Source of the DNA: Nitrospirota bacterium
Lineage (GTDB): Bacteria; Nitrospirota; Nitrospiria; SBBL01; JAADHI01
Reading direction: 5' to 3'
Assembly (NCBI GenBank): GCA_029261215.1
Contig: JAJDBT010000050.1
Span: forward strand, 21,924 to 85,923
Length of the DNA stretch: 64,000 nt
Part shown: in pieces, positions 8,980 through 17,577 of the stretch
How the letters are laid out: the number at the start of each line of letters is the position of its first letter
How positions within the stretch are numbered: the stretch's first letter is position 1
The notes under the pieces: model-generated
Database searches by the model: none
The model's input: only the letters and a program-made list of their open reading frames with translations
What the model was told of the DNA's origin: nothing
Position numbers and translations under genes: made by a program

Positions 8980-10518
8980 ATGCGGCAGATGGATCAAAAA
9001 CAGATTGCGGCAATCTATCATCAGGAAACGAAGTACTACGAAACAAAGATGGCAGAGCAGCAAAAACCTTTAAAATGGGACGCACAGCCTGCACCATTTA
9101 AGTCCTATCACACAGAAAAAAAGATCGATCTAGCGCCTTATCTTCCTCTGAGAACCAATCCCTTTACTGGAAAACCCATCGAACCTGTTCCGGAAGAAAA
9201 CGGCTACCCTTTCACGCTCGGCTCACTTTCCCGCTTGCTTTATTTCACCAACGGCGTCACGGGCATCTTACAATACCCCAACGGCGAAAGCCTCGCGATG
9301 CGGGCCGCGCCCACAGCCGGTGGACTTTATCCGGTAGAACTCTATGTGGCCGTACGCAATAATTCAGTCCTTGAAGACGGCATTTACAACTTTCAGGCAA
9401 ACGACCATTCGCTCGTCCTCGTATGGGAAGGGGATTTTTGGACCGAATTGGGAAAATACTGTTTTGATCATGAGGCCATTGAGCCTGCAAACCTGCTTCT
9501 TATTTCTACTGCTGTGTTTCAGCGAAGTGCCTGGCGCTACCACGAAAGGGCCTATCGCCGTATTCTGCTCGATGCGGGGCATGTGCTCGGAAACCTCGTC
9601 GCCTATGCTCCCGAAGAAGGTTTTTTTTCTTATCCCATCGGTGAGTTTGTGGATCATTTGCTAAACCGCCTGCTTTTTCTTGAAGAAGACCTCGAGGCGA
9701 TCTTATCCGTTGTCGCACTGCCGCAAAATCCGGTTCATATCGATCCCTCACAAAAAAAGATACCGCAACACCAATCGGCCAAAACAGAAGAAAATAGTGC
9801 AATGGATCCCCTGCTGCTACAACTTCATAAAGGGTCTTCAATCCAGGATTTAAACACCGAAGCGCCAGAACAGAACCCAACACCCGATTCGGAAGAAACT
9901 TTAGAGCAAAAATACCACCTAAAAGAAACCACCCTGCTCACGGGTGAACCCATTGATTGGGCGGGTGGCGTTGGTCAAACCATCCTACTTCGCAGATCAA
10001 CGCGGGCCTTCACGGGAGAGTCCTTTTCAAGAGAAGAGCTGGCCGCCTTACTGGAATACAGTTATGTCGCTACTTCGCGCTCGCCACTTTTTGCACCCTC
10101 ATACCTTGAAACCTACATTCTTGTCCAACATATCGATGGTTTGGAAAAAGGCGTCTATTATTATGCCCCCTTGAACAGGGAATTGCGGCTTATCTACGCG
10201 GGTGACTTCGAGACCCAAAGCTGGCATTTTTGTCTTGGGCAGGAACTTGCCAGAGATGCCGCAGCGCTTGTCATTCATACTGCGCACCTTGAAAATGCCA
10301 TGACACAATATGGAAACCGCGCCTATCGTTATCTGCACATAGACGCAGGACACATCGGCGAACGCATCAACCTTGCTGCGATCAAGCTGGGATTGGGTGT
10401 CAGCGGCATCGGTGGATTTTACGACGATGAAGTCAATGCCCTTCTCGGTCTTCCCCTTGAGCAAATCATTGTCTACATCACAACATTGGGGCAGCCGCAT
10501 GGATTGCGCCGCTCATAA
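8980..10518 (+). CDS. SagB-type nitroreductase-fold dehydrogenase, two tandem domains
   Basis: The 512-residue protein holds two nitroreductase/SagB units. The first (about 60-260) has AAPTAGGLYPVELYVAV, the hallmark of SagB/ThcOx proteins. The second (about 320-512) has RRSTRAF for FMN binding and the repeated YYAPLNREL block. An acidic, low-complexity linker (about 262-315) joins them. SagB enzymes use FMN to oxidise azolines in peptide natural products, but no YcaO cyclodehydratase or precursor peptide gene lies nearby, so that role is not supported here. Similar stand-alone double-domain proteins are widespread with unknown substrates. The start follows AGGAAAGG by about 11 bases. TTGACA at 8917-8922 could be a -35, but a fitting -10 is missing. 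Confidence 0.82.
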   Translation: MRQMDQKQIAAIYHQETKYYETKMAEQQKPLKWDAQPAPFKSYHTEKKIDLAPYLPLRTNPFTGKPIEPVPEENGYPFTLGSLSRLLYFTNGVTGILQYPNGESLAMRAAPTAGGLYPVELYVAVRNNSVLEDGIYNFQANDHSLVLVWEGDFWTELGKYCFDHEAIEPANLLLISTAVFQRSAWRYHERAYRRILLDAGHVLGNLVAYAPEEGFFSYPIGEFVDHLLNRLLFLEEDLEAILSVVALPQNPVHIDPSQKKIPQHQSAKTEENSAMDPLLLQLHKGSSIQDLNTEAPEQNPTPDSEETLEQKYHLKETTLLTGEPIDWAGGVGQTILLRRSTRAFTGESFSREELAALLEYSYVATSRSPLFAPSYLETYILVQHIDGLEKGVYYYAPLNRELRLIYAGDFETQSWHFCLGQELARDAAALVIHTAHLENAMTQYGNRAYRYLHIDAGHIGERINLAAIKLGLGVSGIGGFYDDEVNALLGLPLEQIIVYITTLGQPHGLRRS

Positions 10519-10566
10519 TGACTCATTGCACGAGTCGATACACATCAATAAGGAGAACCTCATTAC

Positions 10567-10848
10567 ATGGCTGATGTCACCTGTATCCGCTGCGGGCAAA
10601 CGCGGGAAGAAATCGAAGGCACACCCTATGGCGGGAAAATAGGACAAACATTAAAAGAAAAAGTCTGTAACGTGTGCTGGAAAGAATGGTATGAGCAATC
10701 GATCAAGATTATCAACGAATACCGGGTCACCCTTCGAGATCAAAAAGGGCGTGATTTTTTGGCCACCCAGATGAAAATCTTTTTCAAACTGGAAGCGCCG
10801 AGCGGCGAGACCGCTGTCCAGATTGAAGACACACCACCGGCAAAATAG
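10567..10848 (+). CDS. YggX-like Fe(2+)-trafficking family protein with two CxxC motifs
   Basis: This 93-residue protein matches the core of the E. coli oxidative-damage protein YggX: W-x-x-W...INE...L near residues 38-52 and a conserved acidic C-terminus (IEDTPP). Unlike E. coli YggX it carries two CxxC pairs, Cys6/Cys9 and Cys34/Cys37, suggesting a small zinc or iron site. The start follows AAGGAG closely. It lies 48 bp after the SagB-type gene and only 6 bp before nth. YggX helps protect iron-sulfur enzymes, and E. coli yggX is cotranscribed with mutY, another Fe-S DNA glycosylase, so pairing with nth here is meaningful. Family assignment is fairly secure; metal binding is inferred. Confidence 0.75.
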   Translation: MADVTCIRCGQTREEIEGTPYGGKIGQTLKEKVCNVCWKEWYEQSIKIINEYRVTLRDQKGRDFLATQMKIFFKLEAPSGETAVQIEDTPPAK

Positions 10849-10854
10849 CATTCA

Positions 10855-11508
10855 GTGAAATCAAAGCTCCCCCGGGGCCATCAAAAAAAACAGCAATACG
10901 CCGAAGAGATTCTCAAACGTCTTGAAAAAGCCATTCCAGTGGCAGACACCGCCCTGGATTATCAAACGCCTTTTCAACTATTAATCGCCACCATTCTTTC
11001 GGCGCAGTGTACCGATGTCCGTGTCAATCAAGTCACCCCAAAGCTCTTTAAAGCCTTTCCGGGACCAAAAGACATCGTCAATGGCGATCCAGAACACCTC
11101 ATTTCACTCATTCGCTCGACGGGATTTTTCAACAACAAAGCCAAGAATATCATCGCCGCCTCCAAACAACTGATTGAAACACATAGTGGAGAAGTGCCGG
11201 AGCATTTAGAGGCTTTGGTCGCGCTGCCCGGTGTCGGACGAAAAACGGCCAATGTGGTCCTTGGCACAGCCTTCGGACACCAAACCATCGTCGTCGATAC
11301 TCACGTACGGCGGGTTTCAAATCGCCTCGGTTTGTCGAAATCCTCCGATCCCGTGCACATCGAAACAGATTTAAGCCGCTTGTTTCCCAAAGAAAAATGG
11401 ACGACCGGCGCCCACCGCCTGCTCCTGCACGGCCGCACCGTTTGCAAAGCCCGAAAACCCCTGTGTGATCAATGCGTGCTGGCGGATGTATGTCCGTCTG
11501 CGGCCTAA
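10855..11508 (+). CDS. nth: Endonuclease III (Fe-S DNA glycosylase/AP lyase)
   Basis: This 217-residue protein is a standard endonuclease III. The helix-hairpin-helix LPGVGRKTA contains catalytic Lys130, VDTHVRR contains Asp148, and the C-terminus has the C-x6-C-x2-C-x5-C [4Fe-4S] loop (Cys197, 204, 207, 213). It removes oxidised pyrimidines and nicks the abasic site in base excision repair. The start is a GTG only 6 bp after the YggX-like stop with no clear SD, so translation is probably coupled to that gene. It converges on rnr, with 67 bp between the two stops; that gap has only a weak 6-bp stem (GTTCCT/AGGAAC). Confidence 0.97.
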   Translation: MKSKLPRGHQKKQQYAEEILKRLEKAIPVADTALDYQTPFQLLIATILSAQCTDVRVNQVTPKLFKAFPGPKDIVNGDPEHLISLIRSTGFFNNKAKNIIAASKQLIETHSGEVPEHLEALVALPGVGRKTANVVLGTAFGHQTIVVDTHVRRVSNRLGLSKSSDPVHIETDLSRLFPKEKWTTGAHRLLLHGRTVCKARKPLCDQCVLADVCPSAA

Positions 11509-11575
11509 AAATACCTTCAAATTAAGAGAGAGCGTTCCTCGGCATTTCACAGGAACTTCATAGAGAACGACCTTG

Positions 11576-13753
11576 TCATCCCGCAGACTTTTTATATTGT
11601 CTTCTCTTCACAGGAGGACGAACCCGTCCTTCTGTGAGTTTGAAATCGATCTGCCAGTTTTCGGTATCCACTGCGGCGACAAGCACTTCAATCGCCTGTC
11701 CGAGGCGGTAGGCGCGGCGGTGTGTTCGGCCGATGAGGGCGTGGCGTTTTTCGTCAAAAATATAATAATCATCGTGCAGGCTGCTCATGCGGACCAAGCC
11801 CTCGACAAAGTACTCATCCAGCTGAACAAAAAACCCATAGGCCGTCACGCCGGTCACGATGCCGGTGTACTTTTCACCGACTTTGTCCGTCATGAATTTG
11901 ACCTGTCTTCGTTTGATCACTTCCCGCTCGGCATCCACCGCCAGTCGTTCCTGTTTTGAACAATGCAGGGCGATTTCAGGCAGTTTGTGTGCCCATCGGG
12001 CTTTTTCCTTTTCCCCCATTTTTTTGTTCATCACCTTTTTTAAAAGCCGGTGAACGATTAAATCAGGGTAACGCCGGATGGGCGAGGTAAAATGTGTATA
12101 CGCTTCTGAAGCCAATCCAAAATGGCCATGGGTTTCAAAGGCATACCGCGCCTGCTGCATAGACCGGAGGACCATTTTGTGCATCAAGTGTTCTTCCGGA
12201 CGACCCTGAACGGTCTTTAAAATTTCAGAGAAGACCTTGGGGTTAACCTTTTCCCCCAGTCGGGCTTTCAGGCCAAACTGCCGGAGCAAGTCATTCAAAG
12301 ATTCGATGCGTTCTTTTGGCGGCTGATCGTGAATCCGATAAATAAAGGGGATTTCGCGCCGCGCCATTTCTGTCGCGATGGTTTCATTGGCGGCCAGCAT
12401 GAATTCTTCAATGATTTTATGCGCGATATTGCGCTGCTCCCGAAGAATGTTGACGGTTTCCCCGCCTGCGTCCAAAATAATTTCAGCTTCGGGCAGGTCA
12501 AAGTCAATACTGCCTTTTTCCAGGCGGTGTGTCCGGAGCTTGACGGCCAACTCGTGCATGACCTCAAATTGGGGCAGGAGCGCGGCATATTCCTCACGAA
12601 CCGCCGGGTTTTTCACCTCCACGATTTGATGTACGGCGGTATAGGTCATGCGCGCATCACTGCAAATCACACTTTCAAACATGCGGTGTGAAAGCGGATG
12701 GCCATCCGCAGAAAAATCCATCTCGGCGGTGAGGGTCAGTCGGTCTTCTTTCGGTTTGAGGCTGCAAATGCCATTCGATAACTTTTCGGGAAACATCGGC
12801 ACAACCTGATCCGGGAAATAAATGGATGTGCCACGGCGAAAGGCCTCCAGATCCAACGCGCTGCCTTCCGCCACATAATGGGCCACGTCGGCAATGTGCA
12901 CCCAAAGGCGATAAACCCCGTCTTTCTGCACTTCGATAGAGATAGCATCGTCAAAGTCACGCGCCCGCTCTCCGTCTATCGTCACCGTCGGAAGCGCCCT
13001 GAAATCCACACGCCCCTTACACATTTTTTCCGTCACGGATTCGACAATTTCATCGGCTTCCGCGACAACCGCTTCCGGAAAATGGGGAGAGATGCCATAG
13101 GCCGCGATCACCGTATCCGTATCGATTTCAGAATCTTCGAGACGGCCCAATATCTTGATGATGCGGCCTTCAGGCACACGGCCTTTTGTAGGATAGGCTA
13201 AAATTTCGGCCATAACCACATCCCCGTCTTCCGCCTTGCCGACCTGATCGAGCGGGATACAAATATCGTGAATCATTCGGCGGTCTGAAGGAATCACGTA
13301 GGCCAATTCCCGACCCGATTCAAAACGTCCCACAATCTGTTTGTGCGCACGCTCCAGAATACGGATAATGCTGCCCTCGCGTCGGCCTTCGCCCTTGTGC
13401 TTCTCGACACGTGCGACGACCCGGTCGCCGTGCATAGCTTCGTGATATTTTCGATCGCCGATGTAAACATCACTGACACGGCTGGCTCCCTCTGTGCCTT
13501 CATCCGGAATCACAAAACCATAGCCGTCGCGATGACCTCGATATTGCCCAGTAACAAGATCCATTTTTTGAGGGAGTCCATAGCGCCTCCCGCGAAGTCG
13601 GATAATCTCGCCTTCCCGCACCATTCTACGGAGCAGTTTTTTAACCTCGTCCCGATCATCCCGGCCCAGTTTTAAGGAGAGCATCAGCTCTTTAACCAAG
13701 AGAGGCCGATCCGCTTTGGAAATTAGCTGAAGTATCTTTTCTTGTTTTGTCAT
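11576..13753 (-). CDS. rnr: Ribonuclease R
   Basis: The protein is 725 residues when started at the ATG at 13753 (MTKQEK), which has GGGA 7-10 bases upstream and a well-placed promoter. A longer frame up to 13951 is open but would run through that promoter and over the neighbouring divergent gene. From the N-terminus it shows a winged-helix region, cold-shock RNA-binding domains, the RNB catalytic core with the RDFDDAISIE acidic cluster, and a C-terminal S1 domain (YTGIVTGVTAYGFFVQL) with a short basic tail. It degrades structured RNA 3' to 5' in the cytoplasm. The size and order are typical of RNase R/VacB. Confidence 0.96.
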   Translation of the reverse strand: MTKQEKILQLISKADRPLLVKELMLSLKLGRDDRDEVKKLLRRMVREGEIIRLRGRRYGLPQKMDLVTGQYRGHRDGYGFVIPDEGTEGASRVSDVYIGDRKYHEAMHGDRVVARVEKHKGEGRREGSIIRILERAHKQIVGRFESGRELAYVIPSDRRMIHDICIPLDQVGKAEDGDVVMAEILAYPTKGRVPEGRIIKILGRLEDSEIDTDTVIAAYGISPHFPEAVVAEADEIVESVTEKMCKGRVDFRALPTVTIDGERARDFDDAISIEVQKDGVYRLWVHIADVAHYVAEGSALDLEAFRRGTSIYFPDQVVPMFPEKLSNGICSLKPKEDRLTLTAEMDFSADGHPLSHRMFESVICSDARMTYTAVHQIVEVKNPAVREEYAALLPQFEVMHELAVKLRTHRLEKGSIDFDLPEAEIILDAGGETVNILREQRNIAHKIIEEFMLAANETIATEMARREIPFIYRIHDQPPKERIESLNDLLRQFGLKARLGEKVNPKVFSEILKTVQGRPEEHLMHKMVLRSMQQARYAFETHGHFGLASEAYTHFTSPIRRYPDLIVHRLLKKVMNKKMGEKEKARWAHKLPEIALHCSKQERLAVDAEREVIKRRQVKFMTDKVGEKYTGIVTGVTAYGFFVQLDEYFVEGLVRMSSLHDDYYIFDEKRHALIGRTHRRAYRLGQAIEVLVAAVDTENWQIDFKLTEGRVRPPVKRRQYKKSAG

Positions 13754-13778
13754 TTTTTTCCCGATGGTGTGTCCCCCG

Positions 13779-13807
13779 ATTATACGGGAGTGCATTCTTT
13801 CCGGCAA
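13779..13807 (-). promoter_or_regulatory. Sigma-70-type promoter for rnr
   Basis: On the minus strand TTGCCG (13802-13807) and a perfect TATAAT (13779-13784) are separated by exactly 17 bp. Transcription would begin near 13772, about 19 bases before the rnr ATG at 13753. This supports that start over the longer open frame. Confidence 0.6.
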
Positions 13808-13886
13808 TATGCTAACGTTCGACATCGGAAAATGCCCTTTGGCGCACACCTTTTTTAAAGAAACGGGAGAAACCCACAAGAAAACC

Positions 13887-14336
13887 ATGCGAGAGATTGA
13901 CTTTATGACGGGCGGAGAAGACTTCCAACACATGCTGGCCGCACATTTCATGCAGACAAACGTCTATTATTTTCTGCAAAATACACCGGGGGATAAACTG
14001 GCCACAGCCATTACGATGGGCGGAATGGGCAGCCTTCCAATTGTGAATCACTCCAAAAAACTGGTGGGCATCGTCAGCGAGTTTGACCTGCTAAATGCAA
14101 TTATGCTGGGAAAAGCCCTTAAGGAAATCACCGCAAAAATGGTGATGACGCCCACACCGATTGTCACCTTCGACTACACCCCTGTGGAAGAAGTCATCCA
14201 TTTGCTGCAAACGAAACGACTCATCCGGGTGCCCGTCACCAATAAAGAAGGTAAGCTGGTCGGCATTGTGTCACGCAAGGATATTTTGGTGGCTTACCTC
14301 AAGGCCAAAGAACTTCCACTGCCCTGGTGGTCATGA
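13887..14336 (+). CDS. Two-CBS-domain protein
   Basis: The protein is 149 residues from the ATG at 13887. It consists almost entirely of a tandem CBS pair: the first ends in LPIVNHSKKLVGIVSEFDL, the second in RVPVTNKEGKLVGIVSRKDI. Such pairs bind adenine nucleotides or act as regulatory modules. No enzymatic domain is attached. The start is uncertain: an ATG at 13905 (MTGGEDF) has GAGAGA 8 bases upstream, and open frame continues back to 13764, but that would overlap the rnr promoter. It is divergent from rnr and precedes the ABC ATPase gene by 78 bp. The partner protein is unknown. Confidence 0.8.
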   Translation: MREIDFMTGGEDFQHMLAAHFMQTNVYYFLQNTPGDKLATAITMGGMGSLPIVNHSKKLVGIVSEFDLLNAIMLGKALKEITAKMVMTPTPIVTFDYTPVEEVIHLLQTKRLIRVPVTNKEGKLVGIVSRKDILVAYLKAKELPLPWWS

Positions 14337-14414
14337 AACAAGCAGGAATGCCACTAAGACAAAACCACTTGATTTCGGACGAAAATAACACTACTTTTTA
14401 TAAAGAAACGCCCC

Positions 14415-15257
14415 ATGCAGACTGAATCACATATAAAAAACGAACTCTCGATTCAATCCCTTTCTTTTTCCAGAAATGGGCACGATACCTTAAAATCGCT
14501 TGATTTTACGATTCATGGCGGTGAGATGATCGGGCTCATCGGCCCAAACGGCGCAGGAAAATCCACGCTACTTAAAATCCTGATCAAATTACTAAAACCG
14601 AATCAGGGCAATATTGATTTTCAAGGCAGACCTTTTGCTGAATGGACACAAAAAGTCTTGGCGCAGCAACTGGCCTATCTTCCCCAAAATCCGGTCCTCG
14701 CGGAAGGATTTTCCGCTTTCGAAGTGGTGCTGATGGGTCGGTACACCCGGCTGGGCCGCTTTGAATGGCGTTCAAAACAGGATGACCGCATCGCCGAAGC
14801 CGCGATGAAAAAGACGGAAAGCCTCGACTTTGCCCACCGGCTCTTTACGACACTGTCCGGCGGAGAACAACAACGTGTGCTGCTCGCGCGGGCTTTGGCC
14901 CAGGAAGCCACCCTGCTGCTTTTAGATGAACCCACAGCCAGTCTCGACCTTCATCACCAACTCCATTTTTTCAAACTGCTTCAATCCCTCGTTCAATCAG
15001 GGCAAACCGTGTTCATGGCCATTCATGATCTGAATCTTGCCGCGCGGTTCTGCGAACGTCTGATTTTGCTTCATCAGGGCAAAATCGTTGCGGACGGTAC
15101 GCCGCAGATGGTTCTCACCGCTGAACACTTGCTCAAGGTCTATGGCGTTGAGGCGGAGATCTCACACAACGCCACAATCGACCGGCTTTCGGTCCTGCCG
15201 CTTTCGATTCAACACCGCATGAAGACAGACAAAAAAAAGGCGGCTCCCAATGCTTGA
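14415..15257 (+). CDS. ABC transporter ATP-binding protein, iron-siderophore/cobalamin type
   Basis: This 280-residue ATPase has Walker A GPNGAGKST (43-51), Q-loop YLPQNP, signature LSGGEQQRV, Walker B LLLLDEP and the switch His in AIHDLNL. The spacing and the VLMGRY block after the Q-loop are typical of FecE/BtuD/FhuC-type importers for iron chelates and B12. No permease or periplasmic binding protein gene is adjacent. Instead its last 8 bp overlap exbB, placing it in one operon with exbB-exbD-tonB, which energises outer-membrane uptake of the same kinds of substrates. The membrane partner must be encoded elsewhere. The substrate is inferred from the family and neighbours. Confidence 0.88.
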   Translation: MQTESHIKNELSIQSLSFSRNGHDTLKSLDFTIHGGEMIGLIGPNGAGKSTLLKILIKLLKPNQGNIDFQGRPFAEWTQKVLAQQLAYLPQNPVLAEGFSAFEVVLMGRYTRLGRFEWRSKQDDRIAEAAMKKTESLDFAHRLFTTLSGGEQQRVLLARALAQEATLLLLDEPTASLDLHHQLHFFKLLQSLVQSGQTVFMAIHDLNLAARFCERLILLHQGKIVADGTPQMVLTAEHLLKVYGVEAEISHNATIDRLSVLPLSIQHRMKTDKKKAAPNA

Positions 15258-15951
15258 ACTTTATCTCAAGGGCGGCTTGCTCATGCACCCTATTTTGGCC
15301 TGTTCTGTTTTAATGCTGACAATTTTAATCGAACGCACCGCCTACTTCTGGCGCATAGGATCAGGCACCATTTTAGAAAAATTCCCTTTGATTGAAAGGT
15401 GCTTATTGGAAGGAAATACATCAGAAGCCAAAAAAATTGCAGGAGCACTTTCCGGACCAATCGCTCATATTCTTCAAATTGGCTTAGTTCATCCCGAGGA
15501 AAAAGCAGAAATCATTGAAGAAAACATGGCCATCGCCGGGGATGAAATCGCGCGACAGGCCGCAAAGGGCCTCTCGCTCCTGGCGCTTATTCCTTCCATT
15601 TCGACCCTGCTGGGTCTTCTTGGCACAGTTATTGGGCTTTCGCTCGCTTTTCAAAAAGTCGCCTTGCTTGAAAACCTTGTTTCACCCGCGCTCCTGGCCT
15701 CCGGCATCTGGGTTGCGCTGATTACAACTGTTGCGGGCTTGCTCGTCGCGATCCCCTCACTGATCGCCCATCACTATATTCAAAACAAAGTCTCCCGCCT
15801 CACATTTGAAATCGAACACTTCGGCAGTCGTTTATTGCTGTTGCTCAAAAAGCATCAATCGCACACTGAATCTGGCGATGAAAAAAGCCCCTTAAATCCA
15901 CACTATGAAAACCCGGCTTTTCGCATGACGACCCAACAAGGAAACCCCTGA
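15250..15951 (+). CDS. exbB: ExbB/TolQ/MotA-family proton channel protein
   Basis: This 233-residue protein has one N-terminal membrane helix (about 10-30), a cytoplasmic loop and two C-terminal helices containing LLGLLGTVIGL and the WVALITTVAGLLVAIPS block, the conserved MotA/TolQ/ExbB channel core. With ExbD it converts the proton gradient into movement of TonB. The ATG has AAGGCGG about 9 bases upstream and overlaps the ABC ATPase stop. Its own stop overlaps the exbD start. ExbB is preferred over TolQ because a tonB gene follows rather than tolA/tolB. Confidence 0.9.
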   Translation: MLELYLKGGLLMHPILACSVLMLTILIERTAYFWRIGSGTILEKFPLIERCLLEGNTSEAKKIAGALSGPIAHILQIGLVHPEEKAEIIEENMAIAGDEIARQAAKGLSLLALIPSISTLLGLLGTVIGLSLAFQKVALLENLVSPALLASGIWVALITTVAGLLVAIPSLIAHHYIQNKVSRLTFEIEHFGSRLLLLLKKHQSHTESGDEKSPLNPHYENPAFRMTTQQGNP

Positions 15952-16376
15952 TGCTTCGCCTTAAATCGGCGCGGCCCGCATCGGACGCTTCACCCAGTAT
16001 TAACCTCACACCCATGCTGGATGCGGTGTTTCTTATTTTGATTTTTTTCCTGCTCACCTCAATCATCGCAGCAAAACCCGTAATTAAACTCGATTTACCT
16101 CAGTCCGAAAGCAGCCAGGCGCTCCCCATTAAAAACCAGGTGCAGGTCGTGATTCAAAAAGACGGAACGATTGAAATTGATGAACGGCCAGTGAGTTTAA
16201 ATGAACTCGAAGGAATGCTTCAGCAAAAAATGGGAGGCAATACAGAAGAGAAATTACTGATCTCTGCGGATAAAGCCGCACCCTTTGGCCAATTCATCAA
16301 AGTCCTCGATGTTGTCAAAAGGCTCAACATCGACAATTTAGAAATCCTGACGGCAATGCCAAAAGAGGCACAATGA
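15951..16376 (+). CDS. exbD: ExbD/TolR-family biopolymer transport protein
   Basis: This 141-residue protein has the usual ExbD layout: a short cytoplasmic N-terminus ending in INLTPMLDAVFLILIFFLLT, with the membrane Asp (LDAVF) that carries protons, followed by a periplasmic domain. The start overlaps the exbB stop and the end overlaps tonB, so exbB-exbD-tonB are translationally linked. It forms the proton channel with ExbB in the inner membrane. Confidence 0.92.
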   Translation: MLRLKSARPASDASPSINLTPMLDAVFLILIFFLLTSIIAAKPVIKLDLPQSESSQALPIKNQVQVVIQKDGTIEIDERPVSLNELEGMLQQKMGGNTEEKLLISADKAAPFGQFIKVLDVVKRLNIDNLEILTAMPKEAQ

Positions 16377-17164
16377 AATCCCAGGGCATCGCATTATGCA
16401 TCGCGCTGGCCTTTCATGTTTTTCTATTGACCCTTCCGGGAACAGCAGCACGTAAAAGCCCAATCAAAGCGGGCAGTCCGACGAAGGCGATTTCAGTCCA
16501 ACTCAACCGTGTTCAGGAAAAGAAACGGCACGTTGTTCTGGAAAAAACGGCGGCTCAAATCCCCATAAAAAGAGAACCAGAAAAACCTCCTCAAAAAAAG
16601 ATCTCTGTCAAAAAACCCCTCGAAATAAAAAAATCCCCACAAAAAATAGAAACACAGACACCGAAAACAGTGCTAATGAAGCCCATTGAAACACCGTCGA
16701 TTCTCCCTGAACCGACCGCTAAAGATTTAGTTGTGACTGAGAAAACATTGCCGAAACAGGATCAAGATCAGGAGACACTCAAAACAAGTCCCACCGTTGA
16801 TCCTGAAGAAACACCTAACGAAGGAGCACTTCTCGAAGAGGATGTGATTCAAATTGAAAAACAATCCAATACCCTGATTAAAGCCCCTATTCCGGCAGAA
16901 AACATCCAAATTGAACACATCAAAAACCCAAGCTACCCTATCTCAGCCCGAAGACAACAACGCGAAGGCACAGTCCAATTAAAAATCCAGGTGCTCGAAA
17001 ATGGCGGGGTCGGAAAGGTCGAACTCTATAAAACATCGGGCTGGGAAGACCTTGATGAAGCAGCCCTCAAAGCCGTCACTGAATGGCATTTTAGGCCGGC
17101 AACCCGAAATGGCCGTCCCATCCGGCAAGCCGCCATTTTCCCCATTCACTTCACCCTGCGATAA
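16373..17164 (+). CDS. tonB: TonB-family energy transducer
   Basis: The protein has 263 residues. It starts with one membrane anchor (about 5-24), followed by a long Lys/Pro/Glu/Gln-rich periplasmic spacer (about 50-180) and a TonB C-terminal domain. That domain shows YPISARRQQREGTVQLKI, then ALKAVTEWHFRPA, the fold that touches the TonB box of outer-membrane receptors. It overlaps exbD by 4 bp. The unusually acidic second half of the spacer fits a reach across the periplasm. No receptor gene is in the window. Confidence 0.92.
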   Translation: MKSQGIALCIALAFHVFLLTLPGTAARKSPIKAGSPTKAISVQLNRVQEKKRHVVLEKTAAQIPIKREPEKPPQKKISVKKPLEIKKSPQKIETQTPKTVLMKPIETPSILPEPTAKDLVVTEKTLPKQDQDQETLKTSPTVDPEETPNEGALLEEDVIQIEKQSNTLIKAPIPAENIQIEHIKNPSYPISARRQQREGTVQLKIQVLENGGVGKVELYKTSGWEDLDEAALKAVTEWHFRPATRNGRPIRQAAIFPIHFTLR

Positions 17165-17211
17165 ACACCAACCCGCTTTGATCTGGCCCTTTTTATGATA
17201 AACTGCTGCCC

Positions 17212-17478
17212 ATGCGGATTTTCATTATCAATCTCCTCATTGGCCTGCTTGTAGCGACCATCGCGCAAAGTAAAGGGCACTCTTTTAGCAAATGGTTGAT
17301 CAACGGCGCCATCCTCGGACCATTTGCCCTGCTTTACAGCATTTTCATGCCTCGAAAAAAACAGCGCAGTTCGGGACAAAAGAAACAAATCAACTGCCCG
17401 CACTGCAACAAAATGATCGAAGTCGACGCAACACGCTGCCCGTATTGCGAAAAAAAGATTGATATTATTGATGTGTAG
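17212..17478 (+). CDS. Small membrane protein with C-terminal zinc ribbon
   Basis: This 88-residue protein has two hydrophobic segments (about 3-19 and 29-46), a basic stretch and a C-terminal pair of CxxC motifs (CPHC and CPYC) that form a rubredoxin-like zinc ribbon. It resembles small zinc-ribbon membrane proteins of unknown role. It begins 47 bp after tonB and is the last plus-strand gene before the all-minus-strand glycan locus. No good SD is visible. A real gene is likely because of the motif structure, but I cannot assign a function. Confidence 0.65.
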   Translation: MRIFIINLLIGLLVATIAQSKGHSFSKWLINGAILGPFALLYSIFMPRKKQRSSGQKKQINCPHCNKMIEVDATRCPYCEKKIDIIDV

Positions 17479-17577
17479 GGAAGGGAAACTTCATCATCCC
17501 TTGAAGTCTGCTTCGATATGAAATAAACGACACAATCCTTAGGTGAAGAAGCGAACTAAAACTATCTCGTATTGACT

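Noticed and set aside
13754..13951. 66-residue N-terminal extension of RNase R
   Set aside because: It would contain the rnr promoter and overlap the divergent CBS gene; the ATG at 13753 has SD and family-like N-terminus.
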